Program-made: the position numbers and the translations under genes
DNA from: Leptodontidium sp. MPI-SDFR-AT-0119
Taxonomy: Eukaryota > Ascomycota > Leotiomycetes > Helotiales > Leptodontidiaceae
DNA: 64,000 nucleotides
Reading direction: 5' to 3'
Assembly (NCBI GenBank): GCA_020726505.1
Contig: JAHLEZ010000039.1
Coordinates: 372,001 to 436,000, forward strand
In this document: piece by piece, positions 1 through 12,800 of the stretch
Numbering within the stretch: the stretch's first letter is position 1
How the letters are laid out: the number at the start of each line of letters is the position of its first letter
Notes under the pieces: generated by a model
Seen by the model: the letters and a program-made list of their open reading frames with translations, nothing else
What the model was told of the DNA's origin: nothing
Database searches by the model: none

Positions 1-3000
1 GTCACTGCAGTTGGGTTTGCAGCCGCCATCGTGAACTTCATCGATTTCTCGTGGAGTCTAGTGCAAGGTACTCATGAGGTCTACAAGTCAGGCTCGGGCG
101 CGACGGCCGAGAACGCCCAAGTCAGTACGATCCTCGAGGACCTTCAGGAAGTCACAGAGGGTTTGCATTCCGACCTCAAGGTCGGCGGCAAGCACGCGAA
201 GCAGCTGTCCAAGCTGGCGAAGAACTGCCTTGACCTGTCCCGGGACCTCGCCAAGATACTCGAGAAGCTTCGCGTAAAGGAGAGAAAGTCGACATGGCAG
301 GCTGTGAAGGTAACCTGGGCGAGCATGAGGAAGGAGAAAGAGGTAGCTTCAATAGAGAAGAGGTTGGGGGACTATCGATCCGAAATCATACTTCGCTTGA
401 ACATGATGCTGTTGTAGGTGCCTTTCTTCTGTACTCCCCGATCCCCGCTTAGGCCGGCCCAAACTCCTGCTAATTAACGCTTTCCTATAGCAGCCAACAA
501 TCCTCAGTCAAAGCGCAGCTCGACAAGATGCACGCAGAATGCATGCATTTAGCCAACGAAAGTGCAAAGCACATGACCGAAGTTCACAAAGACCTTTCGC
601 AGAATATCAAGCAACTACGAGATATGACAAGTCGCTCGGGGGAATCAGAACGGAGGGCTGGTATCGAAGACAAACAAATCTTGACCGAGGTTCGAGTCTC
701 TTTGTCTAAGTTGGTCCTCCTCACGAAAAATATAACTCGAGAGAATTCTGTCCTGAAAAGGTTATATTTCCAGTCTATGTATCAGCGTGAGGACTCAGTC
801 GAGGATCCAGACGGTGGATCTTTTGGATGGATTCTCGGAAGCCGGGCAGAACAGGATTGCAACGAAGAAGGCTCTCAAATCTTTGACTCAGCGAGCAGCT
901 TCCGATCTGTGTCTACTAGAAGCTCTAGCAACTTGATCGAGGCCGAGAATGAAGCTGTATCGACCGTTCAGGCTGCTGGTACCGCTGATGAGCCCCGAGG
1001 TGTTCACATCCAAAGTTCCGTAGTCGGGAGAAGTAATCCACTTCTTGGCAGCGAATCTGCTGAAGGCGGTGGACTTAGCAACGAATACGAGGCTTCAAAT
1101 AATAACGAGGACTTTGAAGCGGGTAGTGGAGAGCTTATCGAAGATGCCATAAGTGTAGTCACCGACGCCAGTGATGTGGAAGCCAGTGATTTGGGCGCCA
1201 GCATCGCTTCAGATGCCGACCACGCAGGTGTCTCTTATTATGATTCCGAGGAAGTTGAACGTCGCCGCGAAACATCAGAATTGTTTCTTTCGTTTCTCAG
1301 GAACGACCACGGCGTGTTTTTCATCACCGGTAAAGCAGGATCTGGGAAATCTACGCTACTGAAGTATCTCGCAAACCATCGGCGCGTTAAAACGGAGCTT
1401 GAGAGTTGGTCGGTCCCAAAAAAATTGGTCTTTATTTCGACTTTCTTCTGGAATTCGGGAGACAGTTTGCAGATGTCTCTCGAGGGGCTTTATCGAGCAA
1501 TTCTTTTCGAGACTGTCAAACAGTGCCCAGAGCTTCTCCAGATTCTATTTCCTGGCGTGGATGATTGTTTCCGTCATGGTAACTCCCCATTCAGTTCAAT
1601 AGATGAGAACGCCCCATTCCGTATCTCGGACCTCAAGACGGCATTTCGAAATCTGACAATGGCGGAATGTTTTCAAAACTACCGATTCTGCTTCTTCATC
1701 GACGGCCTCGATGAGTACAACGGTGACAGTGTCGACCGTTTGGCTCTTGCTAAAAGTCTCAAAGAGATGGCCGAGTGCAAAGACATCAAGATGGTATGTA
1801 CTGGTCGGCCATACACGGAGTTCTTAGATACCTTCAATAGGGGGGGAGGAACCATTTATCTCCATGAACTTACGCGAGATGATATTCGTCGATTTGCTCG
1901 GGCAAACCTCATGCCAGTGCTACAAGACCCAGAGTTGGATGAAAACAGAGATCAATACTGGTCTCTTTTGAGCAACATAGTAGATATGTCAGATGGCGTC
2001 TTCTTATGGGCGCGTCTAGTTGTGCGGTCACTCGTTAGTGGTATTGCACATTCAGACTCTCCGAGAGATTTACACGAGCGACTCAAAAATACACCTAAAG
2101 ATCTGAATGGCCTGTTTCGGAGAATGCTCGATGGGGTTGATCCTGCAGTTCGAAAGCGTTCCGATAAAATGCTTCTTATTGCTATTCACAGCCCTTTCGA
2201 ACGGCCGCTGAACGCACTCGCATACTCGTGGCTGGGCAATCTCGATGATCCCGATTTTCCTTTCAATCGACCATTTGAAGGATATTCTGATGACGAAATA
2301 GCCAAGCGCATCCAAATTGTGCGGCACCAAGTTGATGCCCTCACCAAAGGGTTGCTGGAGCTTAGAACTACCCCCCATCATCCAGGAATATTATATTTCA
2401 GACACCATGTGGAGTTCTTCCACAGAAGTGTCAGAGATTATCTTAAAGATGTTTGGGGTGGTGATGAATTCAAAGTACTACATACAGAATTTGACAAACT
2501 TGACACGTTCTGCCGTTTAAGACTTGCCGAAGCTAGATTTGCGAGGAACTGGACTTATTACGATCAGAAATTTGGGTTTTATTGGGTCCTAGGAGACATA
2601 TTCTTCGAAACCTTTCGATGGTTGCAAAATAGCAAATATCCTCTTCCTCCAAGGCATTTCAAAGAGTGGCACAACGTTATGCAAGGTTTTCAACAGCTTA
2701 TCAATTCTCATGTACCGTGCGATGAAATGGCTTCCTGCTTCAAACTTTGGGAAGGTACTGGGTTCGTTAAGAGCATTGGCACAACACACTCATTTCTACC
2801 AACTAAAAAAGCCACCGTATATTTCCATTCGGTTTTGAACTGGGACACTCCGAATCTGGATGGACTCCTCAAGCAACAGACTGATTTGCGGAGAAATGAT
2901 ACCGACGAACTCAAAGTTCTTCTTGCAGCTTCCGATAGCCCTCATCCCGAATTAGTTGAGTTTTTACTAAACACCGGTTCGTCACCACGCCAACGGGTCA

Positions 3001-3581
3001 GTATTCAATACGAATCGCAGTTGGATGGAAAATATGTCCCGGAATTCAGACAAGTGCCGATCTGGATGGTATTTCTCCGAAAAATGGCTACAGACTACCT
3101 AAATCAAGACAACGAGTTTTATTTTAAGGCCGAATTTCGCTCGAGGAGATTACATGCGTATTCTTTGACGCTTGAAGAGTACCTTAAGTTTGGAGCTGAC
3201 CGAAATATATATTTTTTGGGATATCTAGCAACTGCCAGGATGCTGGAGAGAAAAGGACCACTGTCTCCTAATTACAACGACTATCAGCCAACCGCCGAGG
3301 AGCTGTTCTATGTTGAACTCTGCCAGTTCGTACAGCTCTTTCAACTAAAAAACTTGGACTCGATTCAGAAACTACTCATTGGGAGTGTCGCCCATCAAGC
3401 GTGGAACCAAACTGCCAATCTACTAGGCCGGTTTACACCGTGGCTCTCGTCATCTAATCCAGTGAAGACCAAATATAGACCTGCGAATTTGAATGAGCTA
3501 CGCGAAAAGAGGTGGAGAGTATATGGTGTCGTCTCCGAAACTTGTGAACTACTTGGCCCATTCAGTTACAGGGTCTACTAG
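1..3581 (+). CDS. NACHT-domain STAND NTPase (fungal NLR-like), 5' end missing
   Basis: The gene enters from the left edge already in frame and is read as 1..413 joined to 491..3581, giving 1167 visible residues. The start codon lies outside the window; the GTG at 31 is internal. The N-terminal part is the helical region usual in fungal STAND proteins. An acidic Ser/Glu-rich linker follows. The NACHT core has Walker A GKAGSGKS near residue 418 and Walker B FFIDGLDEY near residue 539, with GRPY downstream and the conserved GVFLWARLVV helix near 640. The C-terminal 500 residues show no clear WD or TPR repeats, only one ankyrin-like stretch (HPELVEFLLN) near 954. Such proteins are cytosolic signalling ATPases, many linked to non-self recognition; that role is family knowledge. 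Base composition is normal and the frame is intact, so the gene may be functional. Confidence 0.9.
414..490 (+). other. Intron in the NACHT gene
   Basis: A 77-nt intron with donor GTAGGT, a branch-like GCTAATTAAC about 20 nt before the end, and acceptor CCTATAG. Splicing removes the in-frame TAG at 415 and joins phase 2 to the downstream frame, so the helical N-terminus and the NACHT region become one protein. A donor at 418 would retain that stop and is excluded. Confidence 0.85.
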
Positions 3582-3699
3582 AGGGGTTGAAAAGTGGTTT
3601 CTCTCTGCCAGCGTCTTGAACTACAATATTCATTATATTCATGTCATTAGAGAAGGCTTGCAACTCAAGCCCCTCCCAACTTTCCGTCGTAATGACGGG

Positions 3700-4000
3700 G
3701 ATCCAATCTTGCCGAGCGTACGGCCGAAGATTATAATTTCTACATGTCGGCCTTGTTTTTCTTATATAAATGCCAGGTTGTTCAGGCTAAATAGCGTGTC
3801 AGGATGGTCCGTTCCCAGTTTCTTCTTGCAAATCTCTATGACTTCCACATTGAGCTTCTCGGCCTCGGCCGCTCGACCTTGTTCTCTGTATGTCGGCGCC
3901 AGGCTATTCATGTTAGCCAGCGTGTTTAGATAGTCCGCCTCAAGCTTCTTCTTGCGAGTCTCTATCACTTGCTCTTTTAGCTTTATAACTTTATTTTCTC
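3700..4000 (-). pseudogene. TPR-repeat (kinesin light chain-like) protein fragment
   Basis: The minus strand reads through two tetratricopeptide units of the fungal TPR_10/TPR_12 type, including ETRKKKLEADYLNTLANM and KKKLGTDHPDTLFSLNNLA. A stop follows at about 3762, yet recognisable TPR sequence (EKQGRHVEI) continues beyond it in the same frame. The only nearby start is a GTG. Such repeats usually form the C-terminus of fungal NB-ARC/NACHT-TPR proteins, so this is probably a relic of one. It is convergent with the NACHT gene and runs into RIP-affected DNA on its 5' side. No function is likely. Confidence 0.75.
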
Positions 4001-5226
4001 GGCTTAAGGTTAAGAGTTTATATTGTACTAATTATACGCCGAGTACTAGTATATATATTAAAGGTAATTATAGTCGTTTATACCGCTAAGCTTGCTTTAC
4101 TAATTTAAGTTAATAAAACCGTAACAGTATTCTCCCTAACAGTATTCTCCCTCGACTTGTCAACTAGTCGAGCTTTTTTGGTGAGGCTCGCTTAAGGCGA
4201 GTGGTAGTAGCAGGCCCGTGTACCCCAGCTCGACTACTGGACATGTCTTATAATCGACTTGAAAGTATTACTACGTACTTCTACATTTCCAGTAATTTAA
4301 TTATATATTGTGGTGGGGAAGGCTCTCAGCAGCTTCTTTGTCACCTGACCGGATAGGTTCTTTTTATATAAAAGAGCTTAATACTTAAAAATAACTCAAT
4401 AACAAAGAATTTTTTATAAATATTATTTAATACACTTTTTTTTCTTTTCCTCCCTTGACTTTTTATGTTCTTTAGATATATATTATCTTTAGATTTAATC
4501 GATTTGTAATTTACTACACCTAGAATCTCTCTTGTACCTTATTATATATTACTTCTTTTATTATGTAGTTTATTAGGCTTTATCCCTCTTATATATTTTT
4601 AGTAACTTACATAAGGAGTGAGTTCAGTACGAGGAAAAAGAACTAAGTAAGTTACACGGAAAGGGCCTTTTATGTTAATTACAAGTGTTTAAGGAGAATC
4701 AAGAAACGATAATTACTTAAATTAAGGGACTTATTTAACTAATAACTCCTTAGCCTTTAAAAGTAAAAAGAGTAAATATAAAGGCACGAGTATTTAATAA
4801 AGAGAATAAAGATATACAAGGGAAGTAAGTGAGCCTTTATAATATATAAGGACACCTAGAGTATTAGAAAATCTCTTTTCTCTTAGCTTAAAGCTTTATA
4901 ATGCTATTTTAAAGACTTATACATTACTATCTTACGATACTTTTATAAGATTATAACTTGATTACCACGCTTAAACTCGCTTATATACTTGGTAAAGCTT
5001 ATTCTAGGCTTAAATCGGCCAAAACTAGCTCAAATAAGCCACATACGTCTGATATAAAGCTCTGACTTCCACAGGTTACAGCTATGGAATCCAAGGCTTC
5101 TGATACACAGCTTTCCTAGGCTAAAACAATGGTTGTACGAAGCTCTGGGCTTTACGTTTCAAACTATCGGAAGCAACTGTATTCGGTAAAGACTCGTTTG
5201 AGCTTGCATTTGCCTAATTAGGCTAT
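4001..5226. other. AT-rich, RIP-type tract without a recognisable gene
   Basis: No open frame of note and stops in all frames. At 4124-4150 the string cagtattctccct is repeated, followed by two small hairpins (CTCGACT with AGTCGAG at 4151-4172, and a palindrome around CTCGCTTAAGGCGAG). These could belong to a transposon end, but no partner copy was found in the window. Confidence 0.6.
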
Positions 5227-5615
5227 CTAAGCGAATACACACGTGATAAGCTAGAGTAGTTATATAGACCTAGAAATCCCCTCTACAATAGAATCATTAT
5301 TCACACCAATATCTCTTCTTTTCACTGTATAACTTTAAAGCCTAAGATGCCTTTAATTTCCCACTTATTTTACTTTAGTAATAACTAAATAATTACTAGC
5401 GTAGCTCTAGCTTATCTCGGCAAGGGGTTATTAATATACTTATAAAGTAAGTGCAAGTAAAAGACGGGATAAATTTACTAATCCTTTAGGAACTTGTGAA
5501 GTGGTGATACTAGTTATAAAGTAAAGTAATACTTAGTGTATATGATATTTTATTTAGGAGGGGATTTCTAGGTCTATATAACTACTTTCGAGCTCTCGTA
5601 TTCGCTCTCGTATTC
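5227..5615. repeat. Inverted repeat of about 55 bp arms
   Basis: The left arm (about 5227-5285) and right arm (about 5550-5615) are inverted copies sharing gcgaatac and tagttatatagacctagaaa followed by tcccctc. The enclosed 5330-5480 is similar, in the same orientation, to 7905-8055 inside the minus-strand LTR element. It may be a rearranged piece of that element or a short element with terminal inverted repeats. Confidence 0.65.
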
Positions 5616-5622
5616 GCTCTTT

Positions 5623-5685
5623 AGGAATATATTACTTCCGTTTGCGTAATATTCAAAGGAATATATTATTTCCGTTTGCGTATTA
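5623..5685 (+). repeat. Two direct copies of a 28-bp sequence
   Basis: Two copies, at 5623-5650 and 5658-5685, share aggaatatatta and tccgtttgcgta. They lie just left of the LTR that starts at 5702. Confidence 0.7.
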
Positions 5686-5701
5686 CCTTTATTTAAAGGA
5701 A

Positions 5702-6003
5702 TGTTACGACTTACGATGCGCTTCGTATTTTAACCAACACGGGCTCGTAACATCGCTGGCTATGCGACGGCGCTAAGCCCAATAGGGAAGACTAAGTGGC
5801 GAGCCTGCGACATATTAATGTGAATAATACTCAATTACGCTAGGCCTTATTAAGAAGGTCTTTTATATATATATACTCGAGCCCTCCCTTATAAAAAGCT
5901 CTCCTTTCCTCCTTGTCTTTTCTTCTCGATTTTGAGCGTAATTAAAGGCCTAAATATATAATTAAAGTTAACTCGCTATATTAACCTCTTATTAGTCGTA
6001 ATA
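5702..6003 (+). repeat. LTR of the partial element
   Basis: 302 bp, matching the LTRs at 7340-7641 and 21175-21476 in inverted orientation. A TATA-like run (tatatatatata) and a short pyrimidine-rich tract lie in the middle of all three copies. Confidence 0.88.
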
Positions 6004-7339
6004 TAAAAAAAGACTAACACCCTTTTATTATAAAGTGTTATATTTCACTTAGTCTTACGCCTTATTAACTTGCCTTTATAATAAGTTAATAATAAGCTCT
6101 AATACCTTAGCTTATTTAATAAATAAGTACCTCTTTGCCCTCGTAATAAATTGTCTTAAAGAAAATTAGATATTCTCTTATAATTAACTTACTTTACTAT
6201 AACTTAATACGCGCCCTTGTTTTAAATATATATTTAATTAATAAATCGATTAATAACCTTAAATACCCCTTAACCTTACCTTGCTACTATTATTAACTTC
6301 TTTTCCTCGTCAGCGAAGTTTTAAAGAAAGAAGTGCCCTTATATAATTAGGCTTTACTAATACTACTCTTATCCCGTTAGTCGAGACTCTATTAGAGGAA
6401 CTAGAGAGCTTTAATAGATTCGATTTAGAACTGGAGGACAAACCCCAGTGTTTCTTCGACGTATCGCTAAAGCCTACTAATATAAAAGGCCTTACTCCCG
6501 CTTAATAAGTTAAAGTGGATTAATTAATTAAGGACTCTATTAGTTTTACTGTCGCCGCTATTATTATATAAGCCCTTACTTAATATATTATTAATAACTC
6601 TTATTAAGAGACTTAGACTCTCTCCCCCTCTTTTAACTAGTTAACTTGTGCTTTTATAGTAGACCTCTAACTAACCGCCGATTATTACTTATTAAAGTTA
6701 AATATATTAATCTTAGTAATAAAGCCTTTTAAATTTAAGTATTCTTAACTCCCCTTTAGTGATTATAAGGGAAATATTAAATATAATACTTAAAAGATAA
6801 AGATAAAGTTATTCTTAAAAAAGTACTTTAGTAACTTTAAGAGTAAAATATCTTAAGTTAAAGCTTACTTCTAGTGTATTACTAGTAAAGTTAAGACTAT
6901 TATCTTTTAATATATAAATCTTGATTATACCGGAACTTTTAATATAGCGGCTGACGTATTAAAGGCGTTAGACTAGCGATTCTTCGACTATAACTGAGTT
7001 TAAGTTATTAAGAGACTTTATAATTAATTTATTATAAGAAGTATAACGTATAACGACTTCTAAGTTAAATTCACGTTATACGTTATTATAGGCAAGATTA
7101 CTTACACTCGCTAGTTCGAGAATATATATAAGAAAGTATCCTCGACTCTTAAACGTATAATTTATATTAAAAAGTATAAGATAAATAGTAATTATATTAC
7201 TCTTAATAAGTTCTTAATTATTATAGACTAAGAAAGCCGTAATATTACTTTAAAAAAGGCTGCCTTAACTTATAAAGCTTAGTTTAATATAGCCTTTAAT
7301 ATTAATAACTCACGCGACATCTTAAAGAAGGAGAACTAG
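5702..7339 (+). mobile_element. 5' part of an LTR retrotransposon (same family as 7340-21476)
   Basis: An LTR of 302 bp (5702-6003, starting TGTTAC and ending GTAATA, originally probably GTAACA) is followed by leader and gag-like sequence. That sequence is similar, in inverted orientation, to the leader and gag of the element ending at 21476. It stops at 7339 in the late gag region, where the opposite-orientation LTR begins. It has many TAA/TAG stops and no surviving frame. Only the 5' end of this copy is present. Confidence 0.85.
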
Positions 7340-7641
7340 TGTTACAGCTGGCAAGAGGTTAATACGGCGAGTTGACTTTAGCTTTATATTTAGGCCTAAA
7401 GCTACGCTCAAAATCGAAAAGAAAAGACAAGGAGGAAAGGAGAGCTCTCTATAAGGGAGGGCTCGAGTATATATATATAAAGAACCCTCCTAATAAGGCC
7501 TAACGTAGTCGAGTACTATTTACGTTAACGTGTCGCAGGCTCGCTATTAAGTCTTCCTTATTAGGCTTAGCGCCGTCGCATAGTTAACGATACTACGAGC
7601 CCGTGTCGGTTAGAATACAAGGCGCATTATAAGTCGTAATA
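7340..7641 (-). repeat. 3' LTR of the outer element
   Basis: 302 bp. On the plus strand it reads TGTTACAGCTGG at the left end and GTAATA at the right. It aligns along its whole length with 21175-21476, differing mostly by C/T and G/A changes as RIP would produce. Confidence 0.9.
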
Positions 7642-7645
7642 TTAA

Positions 7646-7658
7646 CCCCCCCCCTCTT
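7646..7658 (-). other. Polypurine tract
   Basis: Minus-strand AAGAGGGGGGGGG lies four bases from the 3' LTR, the expected position of the plus-strand DNA primer. It fixes the orientation of the element. Confidence 0.85.
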
Positions 7659-7662
7659 AAAA

Positions 7663-9867
7663 GACTACGTCCGCGTAGTTATAATTATAATTATATTATC
7701 TTTTAAGTTATTATAATCGTTAATATTAGCGTTATAAGCCTTTAGCTACTTTAAGAGAACTCTTAGCAGGCCTTTAGTATTAAAATACTCTAAGTAAAAC
7801 CTTTTAATTATATATAAAGCTATTATAGCGTCTAAGTATAAGTATTACTTTAAGTCTTCGTTAGCGCTTAGCCACTTAATATAATAAAATAACTTATTTT
7901 ATATGACCTTAAAGCTAAGGATGCCTTTAATTTCCTACTTATTTTACTTAGGTAATAGTTAAATAAGTACCGGTGTAGCTTTAACTTGTCCTAATAAGGG
8001 GTTATTAATATACTTATAAAGCAAGTGCAAGTAAAAGATAAGGTAAATTAATTAGGAGTTTAAGAGTTTAATTCTTTAACTCTCCCTTTCTTTAGCGATT
8101 ACCTTAATAAGGCCGTATTACTTATTAAATAACTTCCTTAAGGGTCAGTCGACGTTTTAGTTCTAAGTATTAACTAATACTAAGTCGTTAACGTCTTAGT
8201 TAACGGCGCGTCGCCCACGATTTATTAGTCGTTTTATTTTCTTTTATTAATCTTTTGATAATTATACGACTTCTATAACCTCTTTTATTCGTAATACTAC
8301 TTATAAAGCCTCCTCGTGATTAAGTTTTTCTATTACTATAACTAAAAGTTTTAAGTTAACTAAATCTTAAGAAGTCCTTAGTTTAATATTATTAAGTAAT
8401 TAAAAAGGAGACAAGCGGCCTAGAGACTTATATAATAACATTAGTTAAGTAATATCTATAATTAATAAGAGGTTACTTTAATTATCTTAGTAATAATAAT
8501 AAAAGGGGCGAAGCTACTACTTAATATATTAGTTTATTACTTTTATTTAATTATTAACGTTTAGGTTATACGCTGTCGTTAGCTTTACTTTAGTCCCGAG
8601 GATACGACAGTACTCCTTTTAAAAGGAGGAGACGAACTAAAGTCCTCGGTTTAAGATAATAAAATCCGGTATATTAAAGTGTTAAGTCTAATAAACAAAA
8701 AAGAGAATAATTATACTTTTCGTAATAATTATATTATTATAAGATATTAAGACTAACTTCTTAGATAAGTGGTCGATAATAATTGTAGCGAAGTTATAGC
8801 CGTGCTTATTTAATAGTAACTTTATAAAGTCTATTATAAAGTATTAATATAGTCGAATAGGGATTAGTAGAAGATATAAGAAACTAGGAGTCTTATTTCT
8901 TTTAGCCTTTTATTAGGAGTAACTATAGTTTATTATATATTAAGTTATATCTGTAGTAAGGCTATTTTAATAGTATTTACGACTTAGTAATGCCTTTATT
9001 TTTCCGATCCCCGTATGTGCTATTAAAGGTTAAGAATATATATAACAAATAAGTGTTATACGAAGCTCTAGCGGTTCTAAGGGCACTTCTAGGCGTCCTT
9101 AGAAAAGTAACTTATTATTTACTAACTCGTAATCTAATAACTATTCTTTAGCTTTTTGTTAAAGAGGCTCTAGCGAAGGCGAAGACTTATTAGTTAAGAG
9201 TATTTAATTAATAATATTATATTTCGTAATATCGTAAGTTACTATAAAGTTAAAGTCTAGCTCTTCCGGCGTAGGGATTTCTAGGTCGACTAGTACTCTT
9301 ATATTAAGCTCAAGTTCTGGCTCTGGCTCGTCACGTGGCTTAGCATTATAGTCTAGGATTATAGCCTTTATAAGTGCTAGGGGTATTATCTCTACGACTT
9401 TAATATAGGCGTTTATAAGATCAACGGCGAAGAATTAGAGGTCGCTAGTAACTCGCGAATCGATTTTATTAGTCGGAATTAACTATTAATTATAAATAGC
9501 CCGCTTACGTGCCTTTATAACTGTGAAGTCTTAATCCTGTCGAGATAAGGTATCGGCTAACGTATTAATTATCTTAATATAATATATAATCGTAAAATAA
9601 AAGTTTATAAAGAACTTAGCTTATTAAGCCTACTTAGCCGTGAAGTCTTTAGTAGTTATAAAGTACTTTAGGGCTTAGTAGTTTATATAAATAAGGATTT
9701 TCTTTTAGGCACTTAAGAGCTTTAGGTAATACTACTTAAATAACCAGAAAATCGCTAGTATCTTTTTATTATAAATTAAGTAATTAAGCTTAGGGTTTAT
9801 TATAATTTTAAAAAAGTATTTTACGAGGTAAAAAGTGTTATCCTCTTAAAGTTAAAATAAAACCTTA
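7663..9867 (-). pseudogene. 3' half of outer-element pol, degraded
   Basis: This stretch lies between the nested insertion and the 3' LTR, where RNase H, integrase and any C-terminal domain should be. I could not identify their catalytic residues. The sequence is AT-rich with stops throughout. A stretch at 7905-8055 is duplicated at 5330-5480. Confidence 0.5.
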
Positions 9868-9872
9868 GCGAC
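9868..9872 (+). repeat. Target site duplication GCGAC, left
   Basis: GCGAC immediately left of the LTR at 9873, matching 17426-17430. Confidence 0.92.
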
Positions 9873-10146
9873 TGTTGGTATTTAACTAAGGTTCGATACC
9901 TGATATTAAGGTGACAAAGAATACAATAAATGAAGTTTAATTAAGTATATTCTGTGTGTCCCTTTTGTATAAAAGGGAAAGTTACTTTAAATACATTAAG
10001 TACTAAACCTTGTAGCTCGTATAAGTATTACTTATACAAAACTAAGAGGCAAGGTATAAAACTAAGCTTTATTTGGCTAAGAGAGACGACTATCTTTAGA
10101 AGTTGTTAGAGTAAGAGAATGCCCCTTAGTTAAGGCTATCTTAATA
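9873..10146 (-). repeat. 3' LTR of the nested element
   Basis: 274 bp, direct copy of 17152-17425. It contains ggttcgatacc, which resembles a tRNA B box but is part of the LTR in both copies. Confidence 0.9.
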
Positions 10147-12500
10147 CTAGTAACTCTTCTTTTATTAAAAGAAAAACTCTCTTACCTTTCTTTTTTCTCC
10201 TCTATATAAAGTGCGCGTAACTTAGTATATTATCCCTAGCTCTTCTTCTTCCTTTATATAAAGCACGTGCCTTATGTGACTTCGGCTCGTTATATTAAAT
10301 AATAACCGCTTTAAGAAGGAACGACTTCGTTCCTTCCTTATACGTCTCTTACTAGTTAATTTTTAGCCTTTTTTATATATAAAAGAGATTTTCTAAATTC
10401 CCTCTTCTCTTTTTCTTCTCTTCTTTTTTAACTAATAGTAATAATAGTAGTAATAATAGTAAGTCCCCTTTTTCTTCTTTATATAACTCTCCTCCTCCTT
10501 AGATATTCTCTATATAACCTAAGATAGCCTCGTACAAATCGGCGCCTCTCTTTTCCGCTTTACTTATAAAGTAATTTAATTTGTTATTATTATATATTAA
10601 TAAAAGGTCTTCTGTAGGCTATAACACTATTATTACTACTATAATTAAGTGAGTACTCTCCCTTGTACGAAGTCTACCCCCTCGAGACTAGCTTCGCATA
10701 GCTGCTGTAATATTAGTGAGGTAGTACTAACGCCTATATAACTACACCACACTACCTAGCCCTTATCCCTAAGATATAGCTTCTTGTACGAACTTCTAGT
10801 CCTTTTGTCTAAGAACTAATATTATATAAGGCCCTTATTCTCTTTAACGCTGTTAATGCCGCGCTAGTTATTACTAACGCTAACGCCTAGCCTATACTTA
10901 TTATTAGCGGGCAGTAACTAGGCCTATTATATTATAATATGTTATAATAAATAGTCTTAACTATATTAAGACGTAATGTCGCCTTTATATAAGGGCGCAT
11001 TATACCCTAGTAGCTTATAACACATTAGCCTTTGTACGTTAATGCCCTCTTGATTTAATCGAGAGGTATTATCTGAGCTATTCCTTATATTAAATATTCC
11101 CGGCGTGGCTTAACGCCTTTCCTTAACTATACTTTAGTTTAAGGTTATTTCGGAGATAACTATAGTAATTATAAGTGACGAGATTATGCCGCTTATTATA
11201 ATCCCCTTCTTAAGGACTTATTGTCTAAAAATAAAAGTTTAAGAAATAAAAGTAACGAAGTTTAAGTAATTATTATATAAAAGGTACTATAAAGACTTAT
11301 TACTAAACTTATACGAAGGGGCTTAATAGAAAATAAATCTAGAAATACTTTAATTGTCTTATAACTTTGTATATATCTTTTTTATTCCCTTTTATTTATA
11401 AACACAATTCCTTTTTATAGCTAAACTTTTAGGCATTATATAAAGGCTCCCTTTAAGTAAATAGACTTAAGCTCATCTTTAACCTTTACATAGTACTTAG
11501 AATAAGTACTTTATATAAGAGCTTATACAAAGGAAACTAATAAAGATTTCTCTTAATTAATCTATTATTAAATTATTATTAAACAATTAGTCGTTAAATA
11601 GTCGATCGTCGTATTAAATATTATTTATTTAGTCGAAAAATATATAACTATCGTTTTATACAGTATTTATATAAGTAACTAAAGTAAAATAAAAAAACAC
11701 GTATTTAATAAATAAAAATTATTATATTATATAATACTATTCCTCTCTTAGCTCTACTTTCTTTTCCCTCTTAACTTATCCTTTTACTTATATAACAATC
11801 TAATTATTATTAATTAACTATTTTAGGCTTTTATTTAGGTTTAGCTTTGTCATTACATCCGCCGAGTTATCTTAACTATTAATTTATCAGATTTCTATAA
11901 GTTCTCGTCGTTCGTATAATTAATATAAAGTTATAATATTAATTATTAGTCACTTCTCTTTTGTAGTGCCGAGCTTCACGAGGCATTTATATAACGAGAA
12001 CGAGTCTATATAAATAATAATTAAGATCGCTAGTATCTTAAGCCGCGACGTGATAATATTAATTGTACTCTTTATTACGATTATTATATTTACCTTATTA
12101 ACTATATTATAAATCTCAGAAGTTAAGACACTTCGTATTACTTGTTTACTCTTTATATTACTTTAATAAAATAGATTTTCAGAAAGAAGAAACGAGTCTT
12201 AATTGTTCGAATTAAGGTCGTCGTCCTCTGTGCCGAGAATTATTACGTATTTAAGCTAAGAACTTAAGTCCTTGTTATTTACAAAAGATCTATCGATAAA
12301 AATAAATAACTTCGTATAATATAAGTCTAAAGAAATATAATTTAATCCTTGTTTAATGTTTTAAATCTACTACTAAATACGCTTATTTAAGTTCTTTACG
12401 TTAGTATCTTTTAGTTTTTAAAATTAAGCCGTAATTAATAAGTCGTATAAAGTTTTAAATTAGTATAAAGTTGTGATATATACCCCTTAAGCCTGTTATT
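10147..12500 (-). pseudogene. 3' part of nested element, degraded
   Basis: This is the expected place of late RT and RNase H in a right-to-left Copia element. Only AT-rich sequence with frequent stops is seen, and no motif was recognised. Confidence 0.4.
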
Positions 12501-12800
12501 CCTAATACTAGTTCATACAGTCTAATGCTCTTAAGTTAACTTTAGCTAACTTCTCGCCTTGCCTTTTTTAAAAGATTTAAACGAAGTCCTTTTAATTATA
12601 TATAATATATTTATTAAACGCGAGGGGTGATTTATATAATAAATAATCCTTTAGTTTTATAAAGAAACTAGTAATCCTAAGTTCTTTCTCCTCCTTCTCT
12701 TAGAACTCGTTAGTAACTAAGATTAGAGTATTATCTATTTATATTTTAATTACTTTAAACGGCATTCTTAGTTAAGTAATTAAAAGACATAAATCGTATA
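12500..12800 (-). pseudogene. Copia-like reverse transcriptase remnant
   Basis: The active-site relic at 12721-12744 (minus strand) is followed at lower coordinates by L-V-T-N-E-F and then a segment ending SPLAFN. In fungal Copia proteins a similar segment follows the YVDD box. The first Asp codon of the motif survives (GAT); the second reads AAT. A TAA occupies the Tyr position. The enzyme is dead. Confidence 0.55.

Noticed and set aside
9895..9905. ggttcgatacc resembling a tRNA B box
   Set aside because: No A box or cloverleaf fits, and the same string is in the partner LTR.
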